Below, piece by piece: positions 19,441 through 29,155 of a DNA stretch of 39,859 nt. Every line of letters begins with the position of its first letter. Position 1 is the stretch's first letter. Source of the DNA: Chara braunii (Eukaryota > Streptophyta > Charophyceae > Charales > Characeae); contig BFEA01000404.1 of the NCBI GenBank assembly GCA_003427395.1, forward strand, positions 532,199 through 572,057. Direction: 5' to 3'. The translations under genes were made by a program, and so were the position numbers. The notes below the pieces were generated by a model. The model was not told the origin of the DNA and searched no databases. It worked only from the letters and a program-made list of their open reading frames with translations.

Positions 19441-20086
19441 CGAATTTGAATTCTCTGGAAAAAAAAAAAAAAAGAACCCTCATTCCCACTGCGCCCCCCC
19501 GCTGATTTTCCAGACCCTTTCCCACCCCATGCTCTTTCCCTGGCAAAGATCCTGTCCTGAATGATAAAATCATGTAACCCAGTCTTCTACACATTTCTTA
19601 CTCATACAAGGAATTCCTCCCTGGAGCCCCCCGGGGAGGTTTTTCTTCTGCTAACAGCCCTTTTTCTTTTCGCTGTTCAGTGATCCCCCCCTTCTACGAA
19701 TGGGGCAGTCAATGCTGGCAGCCTGAGCACTCTAAACAAGAAAGTATGGGGAACTGGGAGGGGGAGGGAGGAACTAGTGTGTATCAGTAGGTATCCGGCG
19801 CCGGGTTCAGGGTGAAGAGGTTCCCCCTTCCTTCCAAATATCCCGCTCAGTCAATCCCCTGGATCCCAGGGTAATCAATGCTGGCAGGGAACCCCCCCGT
19901 AACTGTTTTTCTTCTGTGTACTCTATATCCAATCTGTATATGGGACGCTGGACCCGTTTTCCAGCAGGTGATGCTCCCCACCAATAGATGGAGCCTCTCC
20001 CCAGGTGCTAGTGGTGTCTGCTCTTATCAGCACCACTAACACTGGCGGGGGCATGTTCTGTTATAAAAAAAATAAATAAAAAAAAA
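19441..20086 (+). promoter_or_regulatory. LINE C deletion scar, 3' UTR hairpins and A tail
   Basis: After the A15 run comes a short stretch encoding DFPDPFPPHALSLAK (19505-19550), the end of pol. The UTR repeats the GTCAATGCTGGCAG motif twice (near 19711 and 19873). HP1 (19947-19965) is GCTGGA/TCCAGC. HP2 (19973-19994) is GCTCC/GGAGC with an AATAGA loop. HP3 (20005-20042) is GTGCTAGTGGTG/CACCACTAACAC, 11 of 12 paired, with loop TCTGCTCTTATCAG. The tail spans 20064-20086. Confidence 0.65.
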
Positions 20087-20570
20087 GGGAGGATGAAATG
20101 TTAAATAGATATGGGATAGGAGAGAGTTGCAGGTAGTAGGGGTATAAGGGAGAGGTGCAGGTAGTAGAAGTGGGATCTGGGACAACAGAGGGTTGCAGGA
20201 AGAAAAGGGTGGGTAAGGGAATGAAGGGTGTAACAGCAGATGAATGGGGTGTGATGGGGATGAACACAGTGGAACTTGGCAGAATTGCGGACAGGGGACC
20301 AGTAGACTGCCCTCTGCCCCCCCAGCTCCTGAGCTCCGGGCAGCGGGCTACCAGTGAGTCCATGATGGTGACTGGGTACCGTTGGGAATCTTGGGATGTT
20401 TCCCGGCCATCATGGGCACCCGTGCGAACCCATTCAGGGAAGGGGGGGGGACCCAGGAGGCAGACTCCATGCTGGGAGGTTACTCGGGACGGCCAGGTGG
20501 AGTCCTTCCTTTTCTGGTTCTGATCTATCTCCCTACTCTGATCTGTTCTTCAACTTCTTCTTCGATGTAT
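20087..20570. other. No gene or known element recognised
   Basis: The first 100 bases hold a short imperfect duplication (GTTGCAGGTAGTAG near 20125, GTGCAGGTAGTAG near 20155). The rest is G-rich unique-looking DNA with no supported frame. Confidence 0.4.
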
Positions 20571-20646
20571 GCTTGCCGGTGATAAGCAACCGGACTGGCA
20601 CCCCTCAGAATAGATAGGGCACATGTGTCGGGGTGTAAAAAAAAAA
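20571..20646 (+). mobile_element. Second variant LINE-type 3' end relic with A tail
   Basis: This matches 4041-4090 closely: CCGGT/ACCGG hairpin (20576-20593), then CCCT/AGGG (about 20602-20619) with the loop CAGAATAGAT. It ends in A10 (20637-20646). In this copy the A tail lies on the expected side, supporting the plus orientation of both relics. Confidence 0.5.
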
Positions 20647-20833
20647 GGCGAAAATGGCAAAAAATAGTGGGCCCTCCGGGGGTAAAACGTTTTTGCCGTT
20701 TTTGAACGGGGCCCTCCGCGGACAACGCCCCGCAAATGTAGTTACAACATCCGCGCTGTCTACGAAGTGCCGTGCTGCTTTTTTTGCTTTTTCGAACTCG
20801 GTGCGTGCGTGCTCTGCACTGCTTTTCTTCTTC

Positions 20834-20905
20834 TTTTTTTTTTTTTTTTCTTTTCTGGAAAATACGCCAACTATTGGTGGGGACTCTGGGAGCTGCACGT
20901 GCGGG
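20834..20905 (-). mobile_element. Minus-strand 3' end relic with A tail
   Basis: On the minus strand, GCAGCTCCC and CCACCAATAG (about 20905-20872) match HP2 of LINE A with a 7-base insertion between them. A T-run at about 20834-20849 on the plus strand is the corresponding A tail. The stem no longer pairs well. No other part of a LINE is visible. Confidence 0.35.
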
Positions 20906-22038
20906 TACATTGAAAAGCAGGAGGGCATACTCACACAAGCACATTTTTGAATGCGCTCTGGAGACGGTCAGATACATCCTGCTCCAGCAGTAATTGCAGT
21001 CAGATTCATGCAGAATCCCCTAGTCTGAGTATCCTGTGCAGGTGACTAGCCCCCTATATTATGGAACAGATATTCCTCAGGGAAGGAGTGTCAGAAGAGT
21101 CTGGTGGGGCCAGGATGCCCACGAGCCCAGTCGACACAGTTTCAGTGTTCTGTTCGGCAGGTGATCTAGTGTAATAAATGAGTTGCGAAGGTCAGCCGTT
21201 GAAGTACTTTTTCTTGTTCTTTTTCGGCCGTTGGACCTACAGTAGGCTAGATAAAGGATTCTGCGTGGGGCCGTCTCTTGGAACAGGAGATCAGATTGGG
21301 CTTTAACTTTTGTGGACGTGATGGTTTGGTGTTCCTGCTGGTGTGGGGCCATTGTGACCTCAAAACTACTACAGTAGTACAGTGATTTTTTTGGGAAATG
21401 TTAGTTTTTTTCCCCTCTTTTTGTTTCTGGTTCTTTACCCTTTACTTTTCTTTCTGTGTCTTACTCCTTATGAGACCCCACGTACCGTCCTCTTGTGAAT
21501 TCTCCCTGGCACACTGCCACCCCCCCAGTCGTACTTCAGCGTCCACCATTCAGGGCCATCTTCACAGAAAGGAGTTGCAGGCACCAGTGCTGAGCAGGAA
21601 CCATGTTCAGCCCTGGTCGAAGCCTGCTTGAACAAGCACTGTCATACGGGTACTTCTCAGCCCGCCCCAGTCCTAATGATGGCGGACGACACATGCTGGA
21701 AAACAGGTCCAGCATCCCGTAGAACTGAGCTCAGGTGAATGTTTAACCACCAGTTCGCAGCAGCCTTAGATTGGCGGTGCTAGAAAGAGTTTTTTGAGAG
21801 CTGACTGGTTGATTCGCTCAGAGGCCGGTCTGGTCTTTCCGGTCCACCAGGGGGTTGGTCCCCTTCAGGGTTCATACCCTGTAAGGGAAGCTGGGTAACG
21901 CTCCCAGATTGGTTACATTCCAGGTAGACTGTGAGGAACCCGGCCTCTATCATTTGTGTGCAATGAATGGACTATTTAATATTTATTAAAAAAGAAAAAA
22001 AAAACAGTGAGGTGAAATTGAGAGAAGAATATAGCTTT
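20906..22038. other. Unassigned DNA with a dispersed-repeat copy and an HP1 relic
   Basis: Positions 21574-21640 are the second copy of the repeat at 14967-15040. At 21695-21713 the minus strand carries an isolated HP1 (GCTGGA/TCCAGC, flanked by GGGATGCTGG), without HP2. The end of the region (21985-22010) is A/T rich. I see no convincing gene; a minus-strand frame at 21352-21077 has no recognisable motif. Confidence 0.4.
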
Positions 22039-22066
22039 AAAAAAAAAAAAAAAAAAAAAAAAAAGT
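22039..22066. repeat. A-run of about 28 bases
   Basis: A homopolymer A-run is preceded by AGAATATAGCTTT. It may be the A tail of an unrecognised plus-strand retroposon upstream. No target-site duplication was found. Confidence 0.6.
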
Positions 22067-22460
22067 TGGGCTCTTACTGGTATACGTGGCAAGACCATCT
22101 CGGCCTCGGGCCTGTGCTGGTAGCGGCCTGCTGCTGCGAAATACAAATGGCCCACATGGGGCCAAAGTGGTGTGGATGCGACAGGCCATAACTAGGTGAC
22201 GTGTTCTGAAGGAAAACAGGTGTGGCATTCCAGTGCATGTAAAAACAACGAAAAGAGAAACAAAAACCAACGAACACAAAATCACAGAATCTAGCATAGA
22301 AATCCAAAAGTGATTATACTGTACGGGAAGAACAGCAATCGGCATGAGCAGAGGAGTGTGAGATAAACCAAATCACCCAATCTCTTATGGACTTCATTAA
22401 TTGAGCCAAAAAGAGCCAATATCAATCTGTAAATGAATACACCATGAAAGAACCACGGAT

Positions 22461-22642
22461 CAATGATACCCGAATCCAACCACAAAACACTCGAACCATG
22501 CGGCCACTCCTCTACCTGTTTCAGCTAACCGCACATAGCATCATCAGGGGTTACCAATGATACTCGAATCCAACCACGAAACACTCAAACCGTGTGGCCG
22601 CTCCTTTACGCATTTCAGCTACCCACACATAGCATCATCAGG
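22461..22642. repeat. Two tandem copies of a 94-bp unit
   Basis: CAATGATACCCGAATCCAAC begins the first copy at 22461 and a variant begins the second at 22555. The copies stay aligned through TTTCAGCTA and CACATAGCATCATCAGG, with roughly 12 substitutions, several of them C/T or G/A. It is a non-coding tandem duplication of moderate age. Flanking 22067-22460 and 22643-23040 show no gene. Confidence 0.85.
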
Positions 22643-23041
22643 ATTGTTACAAACTGAACACACCTGACCTGAGTGCAGGATTTTAATCCTATAGCCTTGC
22701 CTCCTTATGTACCTCTTATCCTACCCCCAAACTCAGCTTCTCCATCTCAGAACCACCAAAGTACATCCAACAAGTGCAATCATCAGTCTCCCCAATACTG
22801 CCATAGCATGAGAGGTGGAAGGGTGGGGTCATGTGAGGAGTCAGGCCCAATTAAAACGGAAGACAAAATACAAAACACTACCATAGTATCACATACTGCC
22901 ACATCACATTGGACCGCTTTAAAAGCCACCCAAACCACCGGGTCAGTATGTTTGCCATATCGGTCACAGGGCAGATAAGGTAGAATGGCATACAACCGCA
23001 ACGCATGAGAGAGTGAAGAACTCAGGAGCAGAGATACAATC

Positions 23042-23132
23042 TTTTTTTTTTTAAGCAATCCCCCATCAGTGTTAGTGGTGCTGATACGAGCAGACACCAC
23101 TAGCACCTGGGGAGAGGCTCCATCTATTGGTG
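23042..23132 (-). mobile_element. Minimal 3' end copy: HP3, part of HP2 and A tail only
   Basis: On the minus strand this begins inside HP2 (CACCAATAGATGGAGC), continues with HP3 (23106-23069, GTGCTAGTGGTG/CACCACTAACAC, loop TCTGCTCGTATCAG) and ends in an A11 tail (T-run 23042-23052). It is about 90 bases long, an extreme 5' truncation. It shows that HP3 and the tail can be the first DNA made in a new insertion. Confidence 0.7.
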
Positions 23133-23494
23133 CACATGCTCTCCTCGTAAGCGCTGATTGAAGAATGCGTGTGATGCCATCGCTGTTCCGTCGAAGCAAT
23201 GGTGCAACCAAATGATCCCTGATGAGCACTGTACATGCCAACACAAACACTCGATCAAGGAGCAACCATAACAAGTCGATCTGCGCACTCGCTAGTATAG
23301 TGCCATCGAGGCACGTACATATAAGCATTCAGCAGCACTCGATCCACTAGTCCTGGCATGCTCCCCGCCGAAATGATGGAGTGAGAAACAAGAAAAAGAA
23401 GGAAAAAAAGAAATAGTACTCTGCCATGTGCCTCGACCTGTCAGTTCCTCCCTACAAGCGGGATGCCTTCAAAAATGGGACCCACAGCCAACCC

Positions 23495-23740
23495 GTCCCA
23501 TTGCCCCCACGATAGTGCCTGTGGCATGCTTGGCGTCTTACCTTTGAGACGGCCGGTTGGTAAAAGCAAGTGCGTGGTAGCTCAGTGGACAGAGCTCTGG
23601 TGTTGCAACGGGAAGGTTGCGGGTTCGACTTTGTCAGCCCACAATTTCCCCGAGCACAATTGGTTGGTGTAGATTGCACACTTGCTCCGAGCCTGGCATA
23701 GCACCTTTACAGACTAATAAACCTCAATAGCTCAGTGGGT
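23495..23740 (+). mobile_element. Composite retroposon copy 3: internal fragment
   Basis: Similarity starts just after the module 1 B box (TCCCATTGCCCCCACGAT) and includes the whole of module 2, with A box TAGCTCAGTGGA (23578-23589) and B box GGTTCGACTTT (23622-23632). It stops at the A box of module 3 (TAGCTCAGTGGG, 23728-23739). Body and A tail are absent. Module 2 is closest to tRNA consensus in this copy. Confidence 0.8.
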
Positions 23741-23906
23741 TGCCCCCGGTGAAGGAAGCAGAGACGCCTGGAGGTCTGCGACATCGATTCCCCCCTTGCT
23801 TCGAGGTTTGCTACACCGGCTCCCTCCCTGCTTGGTGCCCTCCCGTTTGCGGGATCTGGTTTCTACCACCCTTCTATCTGGTCTCGTACCCATCTTACCT
23901 CATCTT

Positions 23907-24035
23907 TTTTTTTTTTTTTTTTTTTTTTTNNNNNNNNNNNNNNNNNNNNNNNNNNNNNNNNNNNNNNNNNNNNNNNNNNNNNNNNNNNNNNNNNNNNNNN
24001 NNNNNNNNNNNNNNNNNNNNNNNNTTTTTTTTTTT
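23907..24035. other. Assembly gap inside a T-run
   Basis: T23 (23907-23929), 95 N (23930-24024), then T11 (24025-24035). The T-run on the right is the A tail of minus-strand LINE D. Whether the left T-run is the same tail or belongs to another element cannot be told. Protein frames across the N block are meaningless. Confidence 0.95.
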
Positions 24036-24577
24036 ATAAGGCACCCCCACCAGTGATAGTGGTGCTGGTAAGAGCAGGCACCACTACCACCTGGGGAGAG
24101 GCTCCATCTATTGGTGGGGAGCATCACCTGCTGGAAAACGGGTCCAGCGTCCCATTTACAGAATGGACACCCTCAGAAAAAACATGCTGGAAACCAGGTC
24201 CAGCGTCCCCTCACTGACTATCCTGTACTTTTCCTATGCACAGCCCAGGGCGTGGGCCCTACAGGGTTACTGGGGGGCACCAGTAGTCCCTGTTGGCCCC
24301 CTGCCCCTGGTCACTTCCTGGTCACTTCCTGGTCCCCCTATCGCACTTCCTTCTGAGGATGTCTGAGAGTGTCTGAGAATGTCTGAGAAGGTCTCTCCCG
24401 CACTTCCTTCTGAGAATGTCTAAGAATGTCTAACACTGTCTAAGAGTGAGTATGTCTAAGAATGAGAATGTCTAAGAAATGTCACGACTGTCAGAAAAAA
24501 AACGCAGAAAAAGACGCAGGGAGAGCCTGCCACAACCATAGGAAAAAATGCACAGAAAGCCTGCCACTAGTCCCCCC
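24025..24577 (-). promoter_or_regulatory. LINE D 3' UTR: hairpins and tandem 10-mer repeats
   Basis: On the minus strand a tract of about 130 bases (24485-24351) is built from TTCTCAGACA-like 10-mers. Then come a first HP1 (24204-24186), a second HP1 (24148-24130, GCTGGA/TCCAGC), HP2 (24122-24101, GCTCC/GGAGC, AATAGA loop) and HP3 (24090-24053, GTGGTAGTGGTG/CACCACTATCAC, fully paired with one G-U, loop CCTGCTCTTACCAG), followed by the A tail. The duplicated HP1 is also seen in LINE A. Confidence 0.65.
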
Positions 24578-25525
24578 CTAGTCCCCGACATATACCTCCA
24601 GGGCCAGCGGGTGAGGGGGAAAGGGATCAGGGAAGTCCTGGGCGGGTTTCAGCTGTTCCGTGGGATCCACTTTTGTCCAGTCCTTGAAGTGAAGCTGATA
24701 GTCGCGATCCCTTCCCCTTTCTCGTTCCTCTTCATGTCCGTCCTTCTGCGGCTGGTCCACTCTGTCTCCTGTCCAACTTACCCTCGCGACCCAGCCCTCC
24801 CTCCTCCCCCCCAGCCAGTCCACACAAAACCGGGAGATAATTTTATCGATGTCCGTCTTGCTGTGCACCTGCTCCAGGTTGTCCTTTACATTCGGCCATT
24901 GTGCCAGAATTTCGTGCTGGAAAAGCAGTCGTATCTGCTCTGTGACTTCCCCCTCTTCCACCCTGGCCCCCTCCACTTCCATGATACACCTCCTCCACCA
25001 TATGGTCCAGAGAACAGTACGTCTACCCATGGAGTACATGTTTGCTGCAAAGGTATTGTCCCGAAGCTGGGGGCAGTGCCCCAGCAAGATTGCCCTCCAG
25101 TCCCAAATCCATGGTAACCCTGGAACCATGTGTCGCCAGATCCTCTCCCTCCATCGCCATGATAAGATGGCAGCCGGGCATTGCAGGAAGATGTGCTCAA
25201 TTGTCTCGGGGCGCCTTTTTTCAGGGAAATTTTGGCGGCAGCTCCGACACCATGGGAGCGCCCTTCCTTGTTGTTCAAGGTGCGTGTGGTCAACCAGCCA
25301 ATCGTTTGTTGGCAGGCATCGATGGGCGATTTGCCATTGGAGAGCGGAGATTTTTGCCGGCCTTTTCTGATGCTCCTTGAACCATTGAATTGGTTTGAGC
25401 GTGCTTCTGTCTATATTGAGGTGGCGCTGCCATCTGTCCTCAACCATATCTCGCAGCCCACGCTTAGGTCTGAGCATTCAGTAGACCGACTTTGTTTTAA
25501 GAGCAGCCAAAGGCACTACCTTTCC
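24578..25525 (-). pseudogene. LINE D zf-RVT finger and C-terminal domain
   Basis: A TGA (25480-25478) replaces the Arg of SAYRML. A 299-codon open frame follows. Its first third is the zf-RVT finger: ISALQWQIAHRCLPTNDWL, WCRSCRQNFP, ETIEHIFLQCP. The rest has WDWRAILLGH, a helical stretch (EQIRLLFQHEILAQW), WLGGRREGWVARV, YQLHFKDWTKVDP and DFPDPFPPHPLALE near the end. The frame is intact from 25477 to 24578. The final domain is shared by all LINEs here, and I do not recognise it. Confidence 0.82.
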
Positions 25526-25529
25526 CTCG

Positions 25530-25880
25530 CCCTGTCCCCTGCCTCGCCATGACCACCTCCATTCCTGGGGATCAAAGGAAAGGTTCTCAATTGGGGTCAT
25601 TGGGTGATACACTCTTCCGCCTTTCTCTTCTTCTACCACCCTAATGCGATAGACCCCCGATTTTCTTTTCCAGGTAAAAGGAAGGCTACTCCCTCGTAGC
25701 TGCCCTGTTCCTGTGACATCGTATATTTCAACCAGGACTTGAGCTCGGTCCGCTATGTGTACACGGCCTGCTTGTGATTCATGACCAGGCAGCCACACCC
25801 AATCATCCACTTCCAATGTTGGGCCTTTTTTCAGCATGGTGTACCATTGGATGAGAAAACTTTCAATAAGCCCCTCCATT
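25530..25880 (-). pseudogene. LINE D pol: conserved barrel-like segment
   Basis: The sequence has MLKKGPTLEVDDWVWLPGHE, AGRVHIADRAQVLVEIYDV, LRGSSLPFTWKRKSGVYRIR and VVEEEKGGRVYH, then LSFDPQEW. LINEs A, B and C keep the same blocks and spacing, with no gaps in the hydrophobic pattern. I infer a small beta-barrel (SH3-like) fold. The family is not recognised and no comparable segment is known to me at this place in LINE pol proteins. Confidence 0.55.
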
Positions 25881-26862
25881 GTTGAATCTATTGAATGGCA
25901 ATAGCGCAGACATCTTTTCATGCTTTCAACACTTTTCCAATCCCCACTTGCCCCATCCCAGAGGTCCCCCACCCTTAACACCCCATGTTTCACCCAAGTT
26001 CTCCATGGAGAGTCTGAGTTGTTCCTCACCTGGCCGAGGGAGTCTGTGATTAGTCTATTGCCAAACAAGGGTTGTCTGATTATCTCCTCCCATGTGTCCG
26101 GCGCACGGCGGTCGGGGCATGGGAGCCTCCTCCACATACTGAGAAGGCGTATCCAATGCTCGTCAGCCGGGTCACCGTTCTTATATTTCCTGGGGAGTCT
26201 CCAGTATCTATCCTCAAGCCAAGTGAGGGGGTCAATTTCAGGTGGGGCCTCCGGGGCCAGCGCCGCAATTTGCCTCAGGGCCAGGGGAACCCAGGGGGAG
26301 GAGGTCTCGAAGATGATATGTTAGATCCAGTGGAGGCTCAGGGCCTGGAACTTTGTAGAGGGGTCTACTATCCCAAGGCCCCCTCCAGCCTTGGGCTGAA
26401 TGACCGAGTCCCACGCTACCCGGCTAATGGCGTGAGTATTGCTGCTATCCCCTCTCCAAAGGAAGGCCTCCAGTTGTTGCTTGAGCGTCCTGAGCCCCCC
26501 TTTACTCAAGGGTCATAGGATGGCTTTATACCAGAGAGTGGCGAGCACGACATTGTTAATGACCAGGGCTCGCCCAAAAATCGAGGTATGCTTGTGGTTC
26601 CACTTTGCTAGCTTGGCCTGAGCCGGTGTAGAGAGCCACTCGTCGTTTTCCCTTTTGCCGTGATTGACGCACCCAGGACCCTGAGGGGATCGTCCGAGGG
26701 GAGCCAGGTAATACTTGGGCTTTCTGGCGGCCTGCCCCCCTGGTGATGCAACCACCAGCCCACCGTTTTCTGCCCCCAGTTGACAGTCATGTCTGAGACG
26801 TTGCCAAAACGGTTCATAAGCGCTTGGATTTCTTCCATGTTTTGTGTGTTTGCTTCGACCAT
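25880..26862 (-). pseudogene. LINE D pol connection region
   Basis: After motif C come VNWGQKTVGWWLHHQGGRPP and RVLGASITAKG, a frame change near 26650, HTSIFGRALVINNVVLATLWY, FLWRGD, AISRVAWDSVIQPK, GGLGIVDP, then (26137 on) PDTWEEIIRQPLFGNRLIT and SPWRTWVKHGVLRVGDLWD. A TGA (26515-26513) replaces a conserved Trp and a TAA (26323-26321) a Gln found in LINE A. The region is collinear with LINEs A and B and probably holds RNA-binding surfaces of the RT. Confidence 0.75.
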
Positions 26863-27921
26863 AATAGTAAGGTCATCCGCAAACAGGGAGCAGATGGGAA
26901 CCGCTTCCCCAGGGATATCAGCGATCCGAATACGAGTGAGGTATTTCTTCTATCTTAAATTAGCAGAGAGAGTCTCCATAATGACTAAGAAGAGATAAGG
27001 GGCAATGGGGTCTCCTTGCCTGACCGACCGTTGGATCTCAAAGGGGGGTGCCACCTGTCCATTTACTTGCACACACGTGGCGGCGTTTTTATGCAGAATG
27101 CTCACCCAGCGCCTGAAGGACGGCCCAAAATTCATTTTTTCCAAACACTTGTCCAGAAAAACCCAATCCACATGGTCATATGCCTTTTCAAAGTCGATGA
27201 AGACTATTGCAGCGTTTGCCCGGTGTCTTCGTGCCAGGCAGATGATTTCATTTACGAGCAGGATGTTTTCTTATATGTTCCTGCCGGTCATGAACCCTGT
27301 CTGGGCCGGGTGGATCACATCTACTAGTATGTTGGCCATGCGGTTTGCCAAGGTTTTAGAGAGGATTTTGTAGACTACTGTAAGGAGGGTAATTGGTCTG
27401 TAGTTCCTTATGTTCATTTTATCCCCTTTCTTATACATCAGAGTCAACACTTCTTTCCCCACCACTTCCCCCATTTCCCCATCCTCCCAGATCTTTTGAT
27501 AGAAATCCCACAGATCGGTGCTCAGCTCTGGCCACATTGTTTTCCATAATTCTTTGGGGAAGTCGTCAATGCCAGACGTTTTCTCTTCCCTCATCCCAAG
27601 CAATGTTGCCCATATCTCGTCCTTTGTCAGGGGGCGCTCCTGTTGATCGTGCTGTGTCTGGGACATGTGCTTATCCATAGGGACCAGGAATTCCTCCAGT
27701 TCTCTCATCCATGCCCCTTTTCTCGGGGCCGGGATTTGGGATGTGTATAGTTGTTTAAAAAATCTTCGTGTGATTAGAATGCAGTGCGCGGTATTTATTG
27801 CTATAGTTTTGTCCCCGCTATCCTGATCATATAATGCCTCGATTATCGTGCGTCTCGCCCGGGCTGTCACCATACTAAAGAAATGAGTGTTCATTGTGGC
27901 CTCCTGAGTAAATTTAGCCAT
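26860..27921 (-). pseudogene. LINE D reverse transcriptase core
   Basis: Blocks in order: GIDDFPKELWK (near 27590), NYRPITLLTVVYKI, HPAQTGFMTGRN, FIDFEKAYDHVDWVFLDKC (motif A, near 27205-27155), SVRQGDPIAPYLFL (motif B, near 27030-26990) and SLFADDLTIM (motif C, near 26890-26862). The FADD catalytic pair is intact. Stops: TAA (27273-27271) after TGRNI, a site also stopped in LINE B, and TAG (26952-26950) after SANLR. Both fit Gln codons changed by C to T. The enzyme fold is otherwise complete. Confidence 0.9.
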
Positions 27922-27942
27922 TTTCCCTCGTATCCTGATGCC

Positions 27943-29075
27943 CTACCATCTGTGTTGTGCATATTGAAGAAGTTTGGCCTTCACTTCTTGAATGTGTGTG
28001 CTAAGAAGGTGTGAATCTTCCTGGTGTTCCAGGCTCAGCAGTTCTTCGTGGGTGACAAATTTCTGTTGTTGTCTCAGAGCTGCTTTAGCTTTCGAAAATT
28101 CTTTGCATTTTCTAGCCAAAAAAATTAGGCCATTGTTGAACCACGTAAAGTACGAACCAAAATGAGTTTTCTGTTGACGCCAAAACTGCCATTCATGCTG
28201 AATCATTGATCTAAATTGTTGATCTTTGAGGAGTGATGTATTGAGCTTAAAAAATGCCGGACCTTGATCCGGTCTTTTCCTCATGGTGAGTATTATTCCG
28301 CATGTTTTATGGTCCAGTCCGGGATGCGGGCTTCGTGGGAGAATGTCAGCCCATCGGAGAGCGCCTTCCAGGTCATTGGAGACCAGAATAAGATCAATCC
28401 GTGTCTTGGACAGCCTAGCCGGATCGCTGTCCCTAACACAAGAAAAGGTCCGGTCCGTGGGATGCAGGCGGCGAAAGGTGTCAAAGACCGCGAGGTTTTT
28501 GCATAGGTTGGCAATCATTTGCTCATCTTTTTCTGCCGCAAAGGCGGGGGATCCCTGAGGGTTCCATCTATCGCACCTTCTTTCAGGGGCGGCATTGAAG
28601 TCCCCTGCAATGATCAACGGGATGCCCTCCGGTACACGCGCCCCTAAGTTAGCCAAAAAGGTTCTTCTTTCACTGACGGTATTAGGGGAGTATATGCACA
28701 AGATACATAGCAGTTCAAGTTCTAGCATCCCCAATACAGATACCCACCGTCCCTCCTCCTCGTCTGTCGCCCAATGGACCATCTCGAACCTGGAGTCCGG
28801 GGGTATCCAAATTGCTACCCCCGCTGATCCAGGCCTGGGGGCGTGGGCCTTTATCGCCAGATGAGGCGAGACCTTCTTGTGAGCTCTGTCGTGTTCTGGC
28901 TTATCCTGCAGGTGAGTTTCTTGCACGCATATTACATCTGGCCAACGTCTCCCTCCTACCCCCCTAAGTTGGTCTCAAATGGCCAAGCATTTTTCTGGGT
29001 TGTTGGTTGCCAGGCCGTTCACGTTAATAGAACGGAGGTCTAGGTCGGCCGTTCTGACACATTGTTTCCAAGCCG
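27943..29075 (-). pseudogene. LINE D endonuclease domain (APE-like) and linker to RT
   Basis: ADLDLRSINVNGLA opens the domain. One stop (TGA at 28977-28975) replaces the Trp of AIWDQL. The following 327-codon frame contains WPDVICVQETH, LLCILCIYSPN, PLIIAGDFNAAP, KTRIDLILVS and PGLDHKTCGI. These match the metal- and DNA-binding motifs of L1-type endonucleases, including the catalytic Asp and Asn of GDFN and the DH pair. The nicking domain therefore looks catalytically complete apart from the single stop. The frame ends at a TAG (27946-27944) in place of a probable Gln. Confidence 0.88.
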
Positions 29076-29155
29076 AGTTTTTACAGTATAGTGTTTCCAA
29101 GTCGGTCATGTGTCAGTCACGTGTACTGTCTGAGGAAAATCACTCACAAGGGGTG

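Larger units (their letters stand above)
18700..20086 (+). mobile_element. LINE C: 5'-truncated 3' fragment with an internal deletion
   Basis: Similarity to the other LINEs starts in the barrel-like segment (YHWVEIGKQGPSLKEGDWV, near 18730) and runs through the zf-RVT finger to a 3' UTR with three hairpins and an A-rich tail (20064-20086). Most of the C-terminal domain is missing. The frame goes from the finger to the final DFPDPFPP motif across an A15 run at 19459-19473. The copy arose by early-terminated reverse transcription plus a later or concurrent deletion. Confidence 0.8.

Noticed and set aside
22461-22642. CRISPR-like or other immune repeat array
   Set aside because: Only two directly adjacent 94-bp units without spacers, in a eukaryotic repeat context.
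23740-24127. Frames spanning the N block
   Set aside because: The residues in the gap are unknown and the flanks are homopolymer T.
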